Of a stretch of DNA of 64,000 nt, positions 40,674-49,682 are shown in pieces. Position 1 is the first letter of the stretch, and the number at the start of each line of letters is the position of its first letter. The position numbers and the translations under genes were made by a program. This DNA is from Solimonas fluminis (GTDB lineage: Bacteria; Pseudomonadota; Gammaproteobacteria; Nevskiales; Nevskiaceae): positions 186,001 through 250,000 of the forward strand of contig NZ_PSNW01000003.1 of NCBI RefSeq assembly GCF_002930645.1, read 5' to 3'. Under the pieces are notes generated by a model that made no database searches, was not told the origin of the DNA, and worked only from the letters and a program-made list of their open reading frames with translations.

Positions 40674-41614
40674 GGAATCCTCTTGACCTTGTTTATGCCG
40701 TTCCAGTGCTGCATCTCAAACTTCAGGTCGTCCAATGTCAGATCGCTACCGTACTGCCCGTACAGATGCATACCCAATCGGACGGCAGCCTGGTCGGCCG
40801 GGTCATCCCAACCTCTTTCTCCCCATCCCATTCTCAAATAGGCGGTGTGACGATCCTTGGGCTCAGGATGATGTTCTCGAAACTCCTGAACTCTCCTGCC
40901 ACCTTCCTCGGACCAAGCTTGCACATGCCCCGCGGCGTCCAGCAATACATCTTCCGGATACCCTGCTGCCATTCCAACGTATCCATAGTGGATATTGGAG
41001 AAGACGTCGAACAGGTATCGATCATTTGAATCCGGAGAGTAGAACCATTTCGCCGAGGTTCCTTTGAAGGGATGAGTCTGTCCCTTGTTTTCTCCACCCC
41101 GCCTTAGTGTTCTTTTATGGTCCCAAGGACCATTGCCCTTCACCTTTCGCCTGAATCTGAGGAGGCCTTCGGCCTCGCCAACAAAGGTTCCTGGCTCATT
41201 CAGTCGGCGTATTCCAACAAGCGCGGTTGACCTCGAGTTCCGCATCATCTCCTCGTAGATATACGAGGCTGCCTCCCCGAACACACCATCAGGCGGCTCT
41301 GGCACCCGGAATGTCCTAGTGTCTTTCCACCATTGATAGCCAGAGTCCCCATTACGCTGTTGGGCCAAACCCTTCTGAATATTCTGCATCAATGCTTTCG
41401 ATCTTTTGTTGCCGGCTTGCGCAGAATTGTGCAAATCCTGCACAACATTCAGATCGAGTCCCCTGAGAGCCGTCCTAGCTCCAGGTGCATGCGCAGGCTT
41501 GGTACCATCGTCCACGGCAGTGTTTGGGGATTCCTGCAAATCCAGGGCGAAGTCGTAGCCACGTAGGAAATCCCCCAGGAAGTTGGTCTCGCTCTGATCT
41601 TTCGTGTTCGTCAT
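40670..41614 (-). CDS. Ntox44-domain polymorphic toxin (copy 2)
   Basis: The ATG at 41614 lies 5 bases after the duplicated tail-gene fragment; the product is 314 aa. Residues 1-60 hold the conserved leader (NTKDQSETNFLGDFLRGYDF, TALRGLDL). From about residue 110 the Ntox44 (Bacterial toxin 44) pattern follows: ASYIYEEMMRN, GPWDHKRTLRRGG, FDVFSNIHYGYVGMAAGYPE, GWDDPADQAAVRLGMHLYGQ. No Rhs, VgrG or secretion domain is present; the partner seems to be the phage tail. The stop overlaps the immunity candidate. Enzymatic activity cannot be determined from sequence. Confidence 0.85.
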   Translation of the reverse strand: MTNTKDQSETNFLGDFLRGYDFALDLQESPNTAVDDGTKPAHAPGARTALRGLDLNVVQDLHNSAQAGNKRSKALMQNIQKGLAQQRNGDSGYQWWKDTRTFRVPEPPDGVFGEAASYIYEEMMRNSRSTALVGIRRLNEPGTFVGEAEGLLRFRRKVKGNGPWDHKRTLRRGGENKGQTHPFKGTSAKWFYSPDSNDRYLFDVFSNIHYGYVGMAAGYPEDVLLDAAGHVQAWSEEGGRRVQEFREHHPEPKDRHTAYLRMGWGERGWDDPADQAAVRLGMHLYGQYGSDLTLDDLKFEMQHWNGINKVKRIP

Positions 41615-41619
41615 GGCAT

Positions 41620-42258
41620 TCACTCCAGCTCCTCCATCTCCTCCGCCACCTCCACCGACTGCACCCTTGAGGTGCCCGCCAGCTCGATCTCCAGGCTGGC
41701 CTGCGCCAAGCGGTCCGGCAGCACGAACTCCATGGCGGAGGTGACGGCGCGGGTCAGCCAGGGGGCGCTGTCCGCGTACAGGGTGAGCTGCAGGTCCTCG
41801 TAGTCCGCCGCCCGCACCTGGGCACAGCCGAAGGCCGTGGGGCGCGGTAGCTGGAACAGGCGCGAGCGCCAGCGGTAGGGTCGGCGCGTGCTGCCGCCCT
41901 CCCACTGCCAGACCTGGTTGCCCATCACCAGCAGCAGGCGGTCGGTCAGCGGGTCGCTGTAGGCGGCCTGGGCCCAGAGGTCGGTGAAGACCAGGCCGAA
42001 GCCGCCGTTGCGCGCGTCCAGGATGAAGCCGCCGCGCTCGCCGCCTGTCTTCTCGTAGAAGCCGAAGTAGCGGTCGTCATGCGCCACGCCCAGCATGGAG
42101 GCCGGGTTCAGGGCCTGCCATTGCTCGCGCGTCAGCAGGCCCTCCGTCAGCAGCAGCGCGCGCCCTGGCCGTTGATGGCCACCAGTCCGTCCGGCGAGGC
42201 GTAGACGATGCCCACGTCCTTGAGGTGGGCGACGCTGCGCTTGGCGCTGCAGGCCCGC
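41620..42258 (-). pseudogene. Duplicated 3' fragment of the 901-aa tail protein gene
   Basis: This stretch is nearly identical to 43688-44325, the end of the intact tail gene. Over the last 158 codons only four residues differ (for example FGCAQ for FACAQ, ADSAPW for ADGAPW). One G is missing near 42157, shifting the upstream frame, and similarity stops abruptly near 42258. It has no start region and encodes no complete protein. Its 5-base spacing to the following toxin start matches the intact copy, showing that tail end, toxin and immunity gene were duplicated together. Confidence 0.92.
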
Positions 42259-42318
42259 GCAATCAGCAGCGCTGTGCTCAGCGCTTTGAACTTTCTCTTT
42301 GCAACAGGCGACTCTGTA

Positions 42319-42744
42319 TTAATTAGTCACCTTTTCGGTAGTAGTCACGATAAAGAGCTGCCTGCCGGAAGCCCAGGCTTTCTGGCAGTATCCCTCGCCA
42401 CATTGCGTCAATCCCTTTTCCCGCCAAAGCGGGCTAAAGCGAGCCCTGTAGGTCGCGACAGTTGCATCTACTCTTGTTTCACCGCAGCGCATGGAAATCT
42501 GCGTAATCGAGCGGGAGTGCATCATCGACGCCATATCGTCTTCGTCATTCGGGTTCGAAATGCCGCGACGCTGTTTATCCATCCGACAATTTCCTACGTC
42601 CATCGACGAGATGGCAATCCTTAGCCTCTGGACATCCTGCTCTACAGGTGGAACTTCGCCGCCTGGAAGAAAGACAAAACCAAGAACCAAAACCATTGTG
42701 GACAATGTCAATATCACAATGGCTTTTTTTACCTTTTTCCTCAT
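42319..42744 (-). CDS. Membrane-anchored immunity candidate for Ntox44 (copy 1)
   Basis: The 141-aa product has a basic N-terminus and signal-anchor (VKKAIVILTLSTMVLVLGFV) and an exported domain matching its paralogue: GNCRMDKQRRGISNPNDEDD, MRCGETR, TQCGEGYCQKAWASGRQLF. All four Cys positions are conserved with 40263-40673. The start overlaps the stop of the upstream toxin (ATGA). The pair has diverged considerably outside the core, as expected if each is matched to its own toxin. Confidence 0.78.
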   Translation of the reverse strand: MRKKVKKAIVILTLSTMVLVLGFVFLPGGEVPPVEQDVQRLRIAISSMDVGNCRMDKQRRGISNPNDEDDMASMMHSRSITQISMRCGETRVDATVATYRARFSPLWREKGLTQCGEGYCQKAWASGRQLFIVTTTEKVTN

Positions 42745-43682
42745 CGCTCGCTCCTCATCTTTTGAATACCTGCCCAGTTCCGAAGCTCGAAATCCAGGTC
42801 TTCCTTTGTGAGGTCGCTGCCATAATTCTTGTAGAGATGCATTCCCAGCAGGACCGCTGCCTGATCTGGCGGATCATCCCACCCTCTATGACCCCAGGCG
42901 ATGCCTCGATACGCAGTATGCCCGCCATTCTGTATTGGATGCCCACGCCGAAATGCCTCGGCTCGCTTATTGCCCGCCTCCGATCGGCCTTGGGCAAATC
43001 CTGCGGCATCCAGAAGAACATCTTCGGGATACCCTGCAGCCAGGCCGACGTACCCGTAGTGGATGTTGGAGAAGACATCAAAGAAGTATCTTGAATCGTC
43101 ATCAGGATTGTAGAACCACTCTGCCGACGTACCCTTGAACCGATGCACTTGCCCGGGATTGGGGATACCCCATCGCAAGGTGTTTTTGTGATCCCAAGGT
43201 CCTTCCCCTCTTACTTTCAAGCCGAATCTCAGGAGGCTGTCACCTTCGGCCAGCAAGCCTCCCTTGGCATTCCTGCCCCGCATGTAGGCAAGATCGGGAG
43301 ACTCGGCGTTTCTCATCATTTCCTCATGTATGTAGGCCGTGGCCTCTGAGAACACTCCATCACGAGATGGCATCCTGAAGGTTCTCTCATCCTTCCACCA
43401 TTGATATCCAGCGTCCCCTTCTCGCTGTTGGACCAATCCTTTCTCAATATTCTGCATCAGTGCTTTCGATCTTTTGTTGCCGCCTTGCACAGAATTGTGC
43501 AAATCCTGTGCAGCTTTCCGATCGATCCCCCTGAGCGCCGTCTTGGAGGCGGGGCTATGTGGACGTTCCGTCAGGGCACCCTCGTCGGTGCTTTTGGATT
43601 CCTGCAAATTCAAGGCAAAGTCGTACCCATGAAGAAAGTCCTTGAGGAAGTTGGTCTCGCTCTGATCTTTCGTGTTCGGCAT
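42741..43682 (-). CDS. Ntox44-domain polymorphic toxin (copy 1)
   Basis: This 313-aa protein begins 5 bases after the intact 901-aa tail gene. It shares the leader NTKDQSETNFLKDFLHGYDF and TALRGIDR (residue 48 on, the same position as copy 2) and the linker QDLHNSVQGGNKRSKALMQN. The Ntox44 core is ATAYIHEEMMRN, GPWDHKNTLRWG, FDVFSNIHYGYVGLAAGYPE, GWDDPPDQAAVLLGMHLYKN. Differences from copy 2 concentrate in the variable loops and C-terminus. The gene is AT-richer than the tail gene before it. Confidence 0.86.
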   Translation of the reverse strand: MPNTKDQSETNFLKDFLHGYDFALNLQESKSTDEGALTERPHSPASKTALRGIDRKAAQDLHNSVQGGNKRSKALMQNIEKGLVQQREGDAGYQWWKDERTFRMPSRDGVFSEATAYIHEEMMRNAESPDLAYMRGRNAKGGLLAEGDSLLRFGLKVRGEGPWDHKNTLRWGIPNPGQVHRFKGTSAEWFYNPDDDSRYFFDVFSNIHYGYVGLAAGYPEDVLLDAAGFAQGRSEAGNKRAEAFRRGHPIQNGGHTAYRGIAWGHRGWDDPPDQAAVLLGMHLYKNYGSDLTKEDLDFELRNWAGIQKMRSER

Positions 43683-43687
43683 GGTGT

Positions 43688-46393
43688 TCACTCCAGCTCC
43701 TCCATCTCCTCCGCCACCTCCACCGACTGCACCCTTGAGGTGCCCGCCAGCTCGATCTCCAGGCTGGCTTGCGCCAAGCGGTCCGGCAGCACGAACTCCA
43801 TGGCGGAGGTGACGGCGCGGGTCAGCCAGGGGGCGCCGTCCGCGTACAGGGTGAGCAGCAGGTCCTCGTAGTCCGCCGCGCGCACCTGGGCACAGGCAAA
43901 GGCCGTGGGGCGCGGTAGCTGGAACAGGCGCGAGCGCCAGCGGTAGGGTCGGCGCGTGCTGCCGCCCTCCCACTGCCAGACCTGGTTGCCCATCACCAGC
44001 AGCAGGCGGTCGGTCAAAGGATCGCTGTAGGCGGCCTGGGCCCAGAGGTCGGTGAAGACCAGGCCGAAGCCGCCGTTGCGCGCGTCCAGGATGAAGCCGC
44101 CGCGCTCGCCGCCTGTCTTCTCGTAGAAGCCGAAGTAGCGGTCGTCATGCGCCACGCCCAGCAGGGAGGCCGGGTTCAGGGCCTGCCATTGCTCGCGCGT
44201 CAGCAGGCCCTCCGTCAGCAGCAGCGGCGCGCCCTGGCCGTTGATGGCCACCAGTCCGTCCGGCGAGGCGTAGACGATGCCCACGTCCTTGAGGTGGGCG
44301 ACGCTGCGCTTGGCGCTGCAGGCCTGCGGCGATTCCAGCTTGCGCATGGACATGGCGTCCGGCGTGTAGCCGGTGGCCACATAGGGGTGGGACTCGGTCA
44401 GCACCACCAGGCTGGCGTCGATCGCGCCGATGGCCACGATGGGATAATCCGTGGCCAGGCGGTAGTCCAGCGGAAAGGCGTGGTAGCGCCCCTGCGCGGA
44501 GAACACCAGCTCGTTGCGGGAGAAGCCGGCGAGAAAGCCGTTGGGCATGGCCAGCAGCCCGCGCAGGTCGGCCGGCGGCAGGTCGTAAAGCTGCGATTCC
44601 AGCACGCTGCCCAGGTCGGCGTCCGTCTTGCTGTCCACGTAGGTGACCTGGTCCAGCGGGATGCGCTCCACGCGCAGGTAGGCGCTGCTGCCGGCGCCGG
44701 TGGCGGAGCGGTACAGCGTCTTGTGGCTGATGCCGTAGCCGGCCGGCGCCGTGGCGGGCGTGTCGATGCGCACCGGGGCGTTGTTGCTGCGCTGCACGGT
44801 GCGGCTCACCGGGCTCGGCGGGCCTTCTTCCCCGAACTCGTTGGTGTAGGTCCAGACGTAGTTGGTGAAGACGATGCTCTCCGGCCGGTCCGGCTCCGGC
44901 GCGGTGACGGACAGCAGCACGTTGTCCACCCAGCTGCGCTCGCTGGTCTCGTTGGAGCGGGACTTGAAGCCCACGCAGGAGCCATTGACCTCGATCTCCG
45001 CCTCGTGATTGCTCACCACCGCGACGCCGCTGTCCAGCCTGGTGACGCGCAGCTTCAGCCGCGCGGCGGCGGCGCTGATGGTGTTGACCTCCGCCACCAC
45101 GCGGACCCAGCGGTTCTTCAGCGAGGAGGCGAGCTGCGCCAGCGGCGAGCCGCCCTGGTCGCCCCAGGCCCCGTAGCGCATCAGCCGGCAGCCGTTCTCG
45201 CCGACATTGATGCCCACGCCATAGCCTGCCGCGCTGGCGTAGAGCATCAGCGTGAGGTTCTCCACGGCATACATGTCGGCCTCGATGCGCGCCTTGGGGC
45301 TGGTGGCCAGGCCGATGTCCTTGTACAGGTAGCTGACGCTGTTGTTCTGCGTGAAGCGCCAGCTCGGCGCCTCGCGCCCGGTGCCGGGGTCGATCTCCAC
45401 GCGCGTGACGCCGCCCTCCGGGCCCTTGATCCAGCCGTCGAAGGAGCTGCAGTCGAAGGGCTCCTCGTAGTCCATGGCCGACAGCTCCAGGCTGTCCAGG
45501 TAGGCGTCGTTCTGTCCCGCTCCCTCGCGCTCGAAGATCATCACCAGGCGCACGGTCTCGGCCCCGGCCGGCACCTGGCGGGAGACACTGCGCTGCACCC
45601 AGCCCAGGGCCGGCGTCACCGCCTGCACCGGCGCGATGGCCTCGCCCACCGGCAGGTTGTTCTCGTCATGGAAGCGCAGCCCCATGGCCGCCGCGCTGCC
45701 GGCGGGCCCGCTGGCCTGCCACCATTTCAGCTCCAGCATCTGCTGCGGGAAGACGTGCGCCGACGCCAGCAGCAGCGTCTGGTGCGCCTCGGTCCGCGCC
45801 GCGCCACCGCCGCAGAAGCAGTAGCTGCCCTGCTGCGCCGCCAGGCCGGCAGCGTCGCCGGACGTGCGTACATCCAGGTCACCCTCGTCCACGATCCAGC
45901 CGGCCGTGCCGCCGGACTCGGCGCCCGGGTTGGTGAACTCCACGTTGCTGGCGTCGGGCACCACGGTGTCCAGCGCCAGCGCCGGCACGGCCTCCGGCGC
46001 CGGCACGCCCAGCAGCAGGCTGTCGCAGGGATACCGCTGCCCGCAAGGGCCGATGGCCTTGGCCAGGTTGGTGACGCGCGGGGCGTCGGTGCCGCTGAAG
46101 TAGCTGCGCTCGGTGCTGTCGCCGGCGATGGGCCCGCGTGCCACGTCCACCGACACGGCCTCCGTGCCCAACTCCGCCGCCGTCCAATGCAGCCAGTGCT
46201 GGCGCGCCATCAGGTGCAGGCTGCGCACCTCGCCGCTCTTGAACAGCGCGCTGTTGAAGCCGGGCTCCAGCCAGGCTTCCAGGTCGCCGCTCAGCAGGCG
46301 GGCGTTGAGCGCGGTCTGCGCTGCCTCCGGCGGCAGGCGCTGCGGTGCCACGCGCGGCATGACGCCGCGCGAGGGCGTGAGGGAGATCTTCAC
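43688..46393 (-). CDS. Large phage tail protein (tail tube/knob-type)
   Basis: The 901-aa protein begins MKISLTPSRGVMPRVAPQRL, like podovirus tail tubular B/stabilisation-type proteins. Its beta-rich body contains NYVWTYTNEFGEEGPPSPVS and LRGLLAMPNGFLAGFSRNEL ... HAFPLDYRLATDYPIVAIG, patterns common in gp12-like tail proteins. Size and position after two adaptor genes fit (T7 gp12 is about 790 aa). Its 3' end is the source of the duplicated fragment at 41620-42258. It may anchor the toxin that follows. Confidence 0.82.
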   Translation of the reverse strand: MKISLTPSRGVMPRVAPQRLPPEAAQTALNARLLSGDLEAWLEPGFNSALFKSGEVRSLHLMARQHWLHWTAAELGTEAVSVDVARGPIAGDSTERSYFSGTDAPRVTNLAKAIGPCGQRYPCDSLLLGVPAPEAVPALALDTVVPDASNVEFTNPGAESGGTAGWIVDEGDLDVRTSGDAAGLAAQQGSYCFCGGGAARTEAHQTLLLASAHVFPQQMLELKWWQASGPAGSAAAMGLRFHDENNLPVGEAIAPVQAVTPALGWVQRSVSRQVPAGAETVRLVMIFEREGAGQNDAYLDSLELSAMDYEEPFDCSSFDGWIKGPEGGVTRVEIDPGTGREAPSWRFTQNNSVSYLYKDIGLATSPKARIEADMYAVENLTLMLYASAAGYGVGINVGENGCRLMRYGAWGDQGGSPLAQLASSLKNRWVRVVAEVNTISAAAARLKLRVTRLDSGVAVVSNHEAEIEVNGSCVGFKSRSNETSERSWVDNVLLSVTAPEPDRPESIVFTNYVWTYTNEFGEEGPPSPVSRTVQRSNNAPVRIDTPATAPAGYGISHKTLYRSATGAGSSAYLRVERIPLDQVTYVDSKTDADLGSVLESQLYDLPPADLRGLLAMPNGFLAGFSRNELVFSAQGRYHAFPLDYRLATDYPIVAIGAIDASLVVLTESHPYVATGYTPDAMSMRKLESPQACSAKRSVAHLKDVGIVYASPDGLVAINGQGAPLLLTEGLLTREQWQALNPASLLGVAHDDRYFGFYEKTGGERGGFILDARNGGFGLVFTDLWAQAAYSDPLTDRLLLVMGNQVWQWEGGSTRRPYRWRSRLFQLPRPTAFACAQVRAADYEDLLLTLYADGAPWLTRAVTSAMEFVLPDRLAQASLEIELAGTSRVQSVEVAEEMEELE

Positions 46394-47733
46394 TCCAGGT
46401 TCTCCGAGTCGTCGATGAGGGTGATGTCGGACGTCATCTGCAGCACGGTGACGTCGCCGTCCACCAGGCCGAACTTCACGGCGAAACTGTGCTCGCCGTT
46501 CCCGTCGGGCAGCGAGGTCCAGCGCGGCTCCGACTCCATCTCCTGCGGCGAGGTCTCGGGGCTATAGCCATAGGCGTAGTACACCGGCAGCGGCTTGTCG
46601 ACCGGCAGGCGGTGCACCACCAGCAGGGCCATCTTGTTGCCCAGCTCGGCCAGGTTGGCGCGCGGGCGGTTGTGCTGGACGACGATCTGGTTGTGGTAGC
46701 GGAACGAATTCGGCGTGCTGTCGAGCAGGCCGCGGTAGACATTCGGCTTGCCCAGGCGCGAGCCGTTGCTGGAAGTTCCCCAAAGCACGAAAGCCCGGCG
46801 GATGAAGGGATCGTTCTGCGTCCCGCTCACCTCCATGTCGCCCTGAAACACCGTCTCCATGCTGAAGTAACGGGCCTGCGGCGTATCCTGCTGCAGGGCG
46901 TTGTCGAAGCCGAACAGCTCGAAGTTCAGGATCCGCGCCCCGGTCACGTCCACCTGCAGGCCGCCGGAGAGGTCGATGTCATCGGCCACCGGGTAGAGCA
47001 AGGGAACCTCCAGCCCCTCGACCGTGCCGCTCTGGCGCGGGCCGAACTGGATGCTCCCCTCGGACGGAAGATAGTGAACGCCCGGAATCATCAGCGGAAT
47101 GTCATCGAAGGACCCCGGGCGCCTCGCGTCCAGCGTCCGCCAGCGGCAGCCATAGGCCTGGCCGTTGCCGCTCGGGAATGCCGCACCATGCGCCGACAGG
47201 ACCTGGGCCGGCAGGGCGTCGGAGAGGGTGCCCCAGCCGTTGCCGATGTCCAGGCGGATCTCTCCCCCATGCAGCACGCAAGGCGCTTCGGTGGCGGGGT
47301 CGAATACCGTGAAGCGCTGCCCGTAGTCGTCGAAGCGGACGACCACCTCGCGCCGGCCGCCGGCCGGCACCTCGTAGACCTGTGGATCGCCGATGATCTG
47401 GCCATCGCCCCAGGACGCGCCCACCGTGAGCTGCGTGCCCTGCTCGCTCTCGATCTGCAGCAGGAGCAGCGCGCTGGCCTGCGGCAGCAACCCGGCGATC
47501 ACCACGTCCAGCTGCGTGCTGCTGTCGGTGAATCCCGGCGGGATGACCACGCGCTCGCAGGGGACCGACGGCCCCCAGCGGAAATGCCGCCAGCCCTCGC
47601 TGCTCTCCGGCTCGCCGCTGGCCAGCGGCAGCGCCGCCAGCGCTGCCAGGTTGCACTGCACCTGGTCCGCCGGCGGGGGCTCCTCGACGCCCGGCGAGGT
47701 GCCGTGGCGGCGGTGGACGTACCCGTAGCTCAT
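46390..47733 (-). CDS. Phage structural protein, tail region
   Basis: The 447-aa protein is predicted beta-rich (ASALLLLQIESEQGTQLTVG, GGEIRLDIGNGWGTLSDALP, GGLQVDVTGARILNFELFGF) and lacks enzymatic motifs. It is coupled by short overlaps to both neighbours, the 207-aa adaptor and the 901-aa tail protein. I would place it among tail-knob or head-tail junction proteins; no family is certain. Confidence 0.72.
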   Translation of the reverse strand: MSYGYVHRRHGTSPGVEEPPPADQVQCNLAALAALPLASGEPESSEGWRHFRWGPSVPCERVVIPPGFTDSSTQLDVVIAGLLPQASALLLLQIESEQGTQLTVGASWGDGQIIGDPQVYEVPAGGRREVVVRFDDYGQRFTVFDPATEAPCVLHGGEIRLDIGNGWGTLSDALPAQVLSAHGAAFPSGNGQAYGCRWRTLDARRPGSFDDIPLMIPGVHYLPSEGSIQFGPRQSGTVEGLEVPLLYPVADDIDLSGGLQVDVTGARILNFELFGFDNALQQDTPQARYFSMETVFQGDMEVSGTQNDPFIRRAFVLWGTSSNGSRLGKPNVYRGLLDSTPNSFRYHNQIVVQHNRPRANLAELGNKMALLVVHRLPVDKPLPVYYAYGYSPETSPQEMESEPRWTSLPDGNGEHSFAVKFGLVDGDVTVLQMTSDITLIDDSENLE

Positions 47734-48353
47734 GCGAACCTCCGGGGCAGCACGCGCAGGCCGCGCGGCAGGTGCGCCCGCAGCGCGCGGCCCTTGGCGT
47801 TGACCTTGGCGGCATGGAACAGCAGCCCGTGGCGCGCCGCCGCCTGCGGCGAAGACCAGGCGGCGCCCTCCAGCGCGCAGACGCGTGCCAGCGCGCCGTC
47901 CGCCAGCGCGTGGTCGTACTGGCGCACGATATCGTCACCCACGCTGTCGGCCTCCGGCGCCGGCTGCACGATCACCGAAACCCATGCGGGCTCGGAGAGA
48001 TCGTCCGCGTCCTCCGGCGGATACGGCACCAGCTCCAGCGTGGCCGGCGGCAGCCACAGGAAGGCACTGGGCCGCCCCGGCCGCTGCGGCAGCAGGCGCG
48101 GGTCCGCCGGCTGCAGCGGCTGGCCGCGGTACTCCACCGCGTCCGCGCCGATGATCTCCTCCGCGCCGTCCTCCGGCACCAGGTCGTAGTGGCTTACGCC
48201 CGCCTCCAGCGCCAGCTCCAGCGTGCGCCGCGCAAACCAGCTGTCGCGGCAGAACTCGCGCGCGGCGTGGCGCAGCGCCTCCCGCAGCAGGAAATCCGGG
48301 CAGCCGGGCGCCTGCCGCCGGCACAACGGCAGCAGCGAGTCGAGCGCGGCCAT
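47730..48353 (-). CDS. Phage head-tail/tail tubular protein
   Basis: The 207-aa product has the helical N-terminal pattern of gp11/adaptor-like proteins (CPDFLLREALRHAAREFCRD, SWFARRTLELALEAGVSHYD) and a beta-strand middle (SAFLWLPPATLELVPYPPED). A C-terminal helix with HAAKVNAKGRALRAHLPRGL follows. It overlaps the following gene by 4 bases and shares one base with the preceding gene. Probably part of the connector or tail tube. Confidence 0.78.
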   Translation of the reverse strand: MAALDSLLPLCRRQAPGCPDFLLREALRHAAREFCRDSWFARRTLELALEAGVSHYDLVPEDGAEEIIGADAVEYRGQPLQPADPRLLPQRPGRPSAFLWLPPATLELVPYPPEDADDLSEPAWVSVIVQPAPEADSVGDDIVRQYDHALADGALARVCALEGAAWSSPQAAARHGLLFHAAKVNAKGRALRAHLPRGLRVLPRRFA

Positions 48354-49018
48354 CAGGCATCCTCGCCCGTGCGGGCCGCCACGTCCGGATCGGTGGGCGC
48401 AAAGGAGAACTGCAACTGGGACTTCAGCCCCAGCGCATTGGCGAACAGCGTCATGTAGGCGCCGGAGCGGTTCATGTCGCCGGACTTGCTGCTCTTGGCG
48501 TAGGCATAGGCCACCACCCAGTTGTGCAGCGGGTTCTCGTAGAGATCGTCCAGAGGCAGCGTCTGCGCCGCATCGGTCACCGCGGGCAGCGCCTTGACGC
48601 CCTGCAACTCCACCCAGCCCTCCGCGGCCGGGAACACGTAGAACAGGCGCGGCAGGCGCTTGTCGTGGCAGTAGTGCAGCACGGCATCGCCGCTGGACCC
48701 GTGCCAGTCCGGGTAGCTGTGGTCCAGCTCGTTGCGCTCCACCTGGCGGATGGCGCGGCCCGGCGTCTGGCCGTCCGCGCCCAGGTTGCGCACCAGGCCC
48801 AGGAACTGGACGAAATCCGCCGGCAGGTCCTGGCGCGTGCCGGGCACCAGCTCGAAGGCCTCCGCCGTGGCCGCCACGTCCGGCTTGGCGGCCACGATGG
48901 CGCTGATGCCGGCATTGAGGTAGTCCAGCAGCTCCGTGGGCGACCAGCGCACGCCGGTCTCGTCGAACAGCGTGCGCGCGGCGCGCTGCAGCACGCGGGA
49001 GCAGGCAATGGTTCCCAT
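48353..49018 (-). CDS. Phage adaptor protein (DUF6682-like)
   Basis: The 221-aa product has the typical adaptor arrangement: ARTLFDETGVRWSPTELLDY, then GISAIVAAKPDVAATAEAFE, DLPADFVQFLGLVRNLGADG and a C-terminal helix (LHNWVVAYAYAKSSKSGDMN). Proteins of this pattern link portal to tail in podovirus-like phages. It starts 3 bases after the preceding small gene ends. Confidence 0.8.
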   Translation of the reverse strand: MGTIACSRVLQRAARTLFDETGVRWSPTELLDYLNAGISAIVAAKPDVAATAEAFELVPGTRQDLPADFVQFLGLVRNLGADGQTPGRAIRQVERNELDHSYPDWHGSSGDAVLHYCHDKRLPRLFYVFPAAEGWVELQGVKALPAVTDAAQTLPLDDLYENPLHNWVVAYAYAKSSKSGDMNRSGAYMTLFANALGLKSQLQFSFAPTDPDVAARTGEDA

Positions 49019-49021
49019 GGC

Positions 49022-49336
49022 TCAGTGCTCCTTGCCGCCGAAGGCATCGGCCTGGCGCTGCGCTTCCGCCGCCGCGGCCGCATCCACGGCCGGAACCGCC
49101 GCCAGGCGCTTTCGGAGCTTGAGCGTGTCGCGCTGGCGCCGCGCCTGCCGCTGGTCCTGCTGCTCGCGCATGCCGGCTGCCGCGGCCGCGCGCACCTGCG
49201 CACGCTCGCGTGCGAGGGCGATGTTGTCGACATGGTCCGCGGGCAGCTCTTCCACGGTCTTGAAGCGCGCACTGGCCGCCAGGCGCGCGCTATAGGGGTA
49301 TACCGCGCCGTCGGCGCGGATCAGGTACTTGGGCAT
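49022..49336 (-). CDS. Small helical phage protein
   Basis: The 104-aa protein starts MPKYLIRADGAVYPYSARLA and continues as a highly charged Ala/Arg/Gln helix (MREQQDQRQARRQRDTLKLR). The start lies 36 bases after a terminator that closes the Imm32 module, leaving little room for a promoter. Likely a head-completion or chaperone-type protein; no family recognised. Confidence 0.65.
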   Translation of the reverse strand: MPKYLIRADGAVYPYSARLAASARFKTVEELPADHVDNIALARERAQVRAAAAAGMREQQDQRQARRQRDTLKLRKRLAAVPAVDAAAAAEAQRQADAFGGKEH

Positions 49337-49372
49337 GGGGACTCCTGGGTGAGAAAAAGAACAGCGGAAACG

Positions 49373-49397
49373 AAAAAGCCCGCCAAGTGGCGGGCTT
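49373..49397 (-). terminator. Rho-independent terminator after the Imm32-type gene
   Basis: The minus strand reads AAGCCCGCC-ACTT-GGCGGGCTT, a perfect 9-bp stem followed by TTTCG. It sits about 40 bases after the immunity stop, inside the long late operon. Confidence 0.85.
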
Positions 49398-49436
49398 AGG
49401 GTGCAGCTTGTTGATGTAGGCCGGGCTGGGGGCGGG

Positions 49437-49670
49437 CTATTTATCCTCGTCCGGCCAGATGCATACCTTCACGTGCTTGAACGATCTAGTGTCGAGCCCC
49501 TGAGGCTTATCGGACAGGGTGGTGCCTCCCCATTCCGGGCTCATCAGGTGCACATGATCGGGTTCTTCGCTCTTTGCCAGGTGGATCAGAATATCCGCCA
49601 ACTCGAGAAGGCTCTTCCGGTCACCATGGACGTGAAGTGTTTCGTTGCCCGCGAATTCGAAGCTCAACAT
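49437..49670 (-). CDS. Imm32-type immunity protein
   Basis: The 77-aa product (MLSFEFAGNETLHVHGDRKS, ADILIHLAKSEEPDHVHLMS, PEWGGTTLSDKPQG, FKHVKVCIW) matches the Imm32 family pattern, including the DHVHLMSPEWGG core and the C-terminal VKV-IW strand. Imm32 genes follow polymorphic toxin genes in many bacteria. It begins 12 bases after the toxin gene, so the two form a pair. No signal peptide, so protection is probably cytosolic. Confidence 0.85.
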   Translation of the reverse strand: MLSFEFAGNETLHVHGDRKSLLELADILIHLAKSEEPDHVHLMSPEWGGTTLSDKPQGLDTRSFKHVKVCIWPDEDK

Positions 49671-49682
49671 GTCTTCCTCATT

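Noticed and set aside
42259-42318. Possible extra coding remnant between the tail fragment and the immunity gene
   Set aside because: Only 60 bases, no similarity to the tail gene or a toxin; probably the old junction.
44147-46567. 806-codon plus-strand frame opposite the large tail gene
   Set aside because: Antisense shadow: low-complexity Arg/His/Ala protein, while the minus strand encodes a coherent tail protein.
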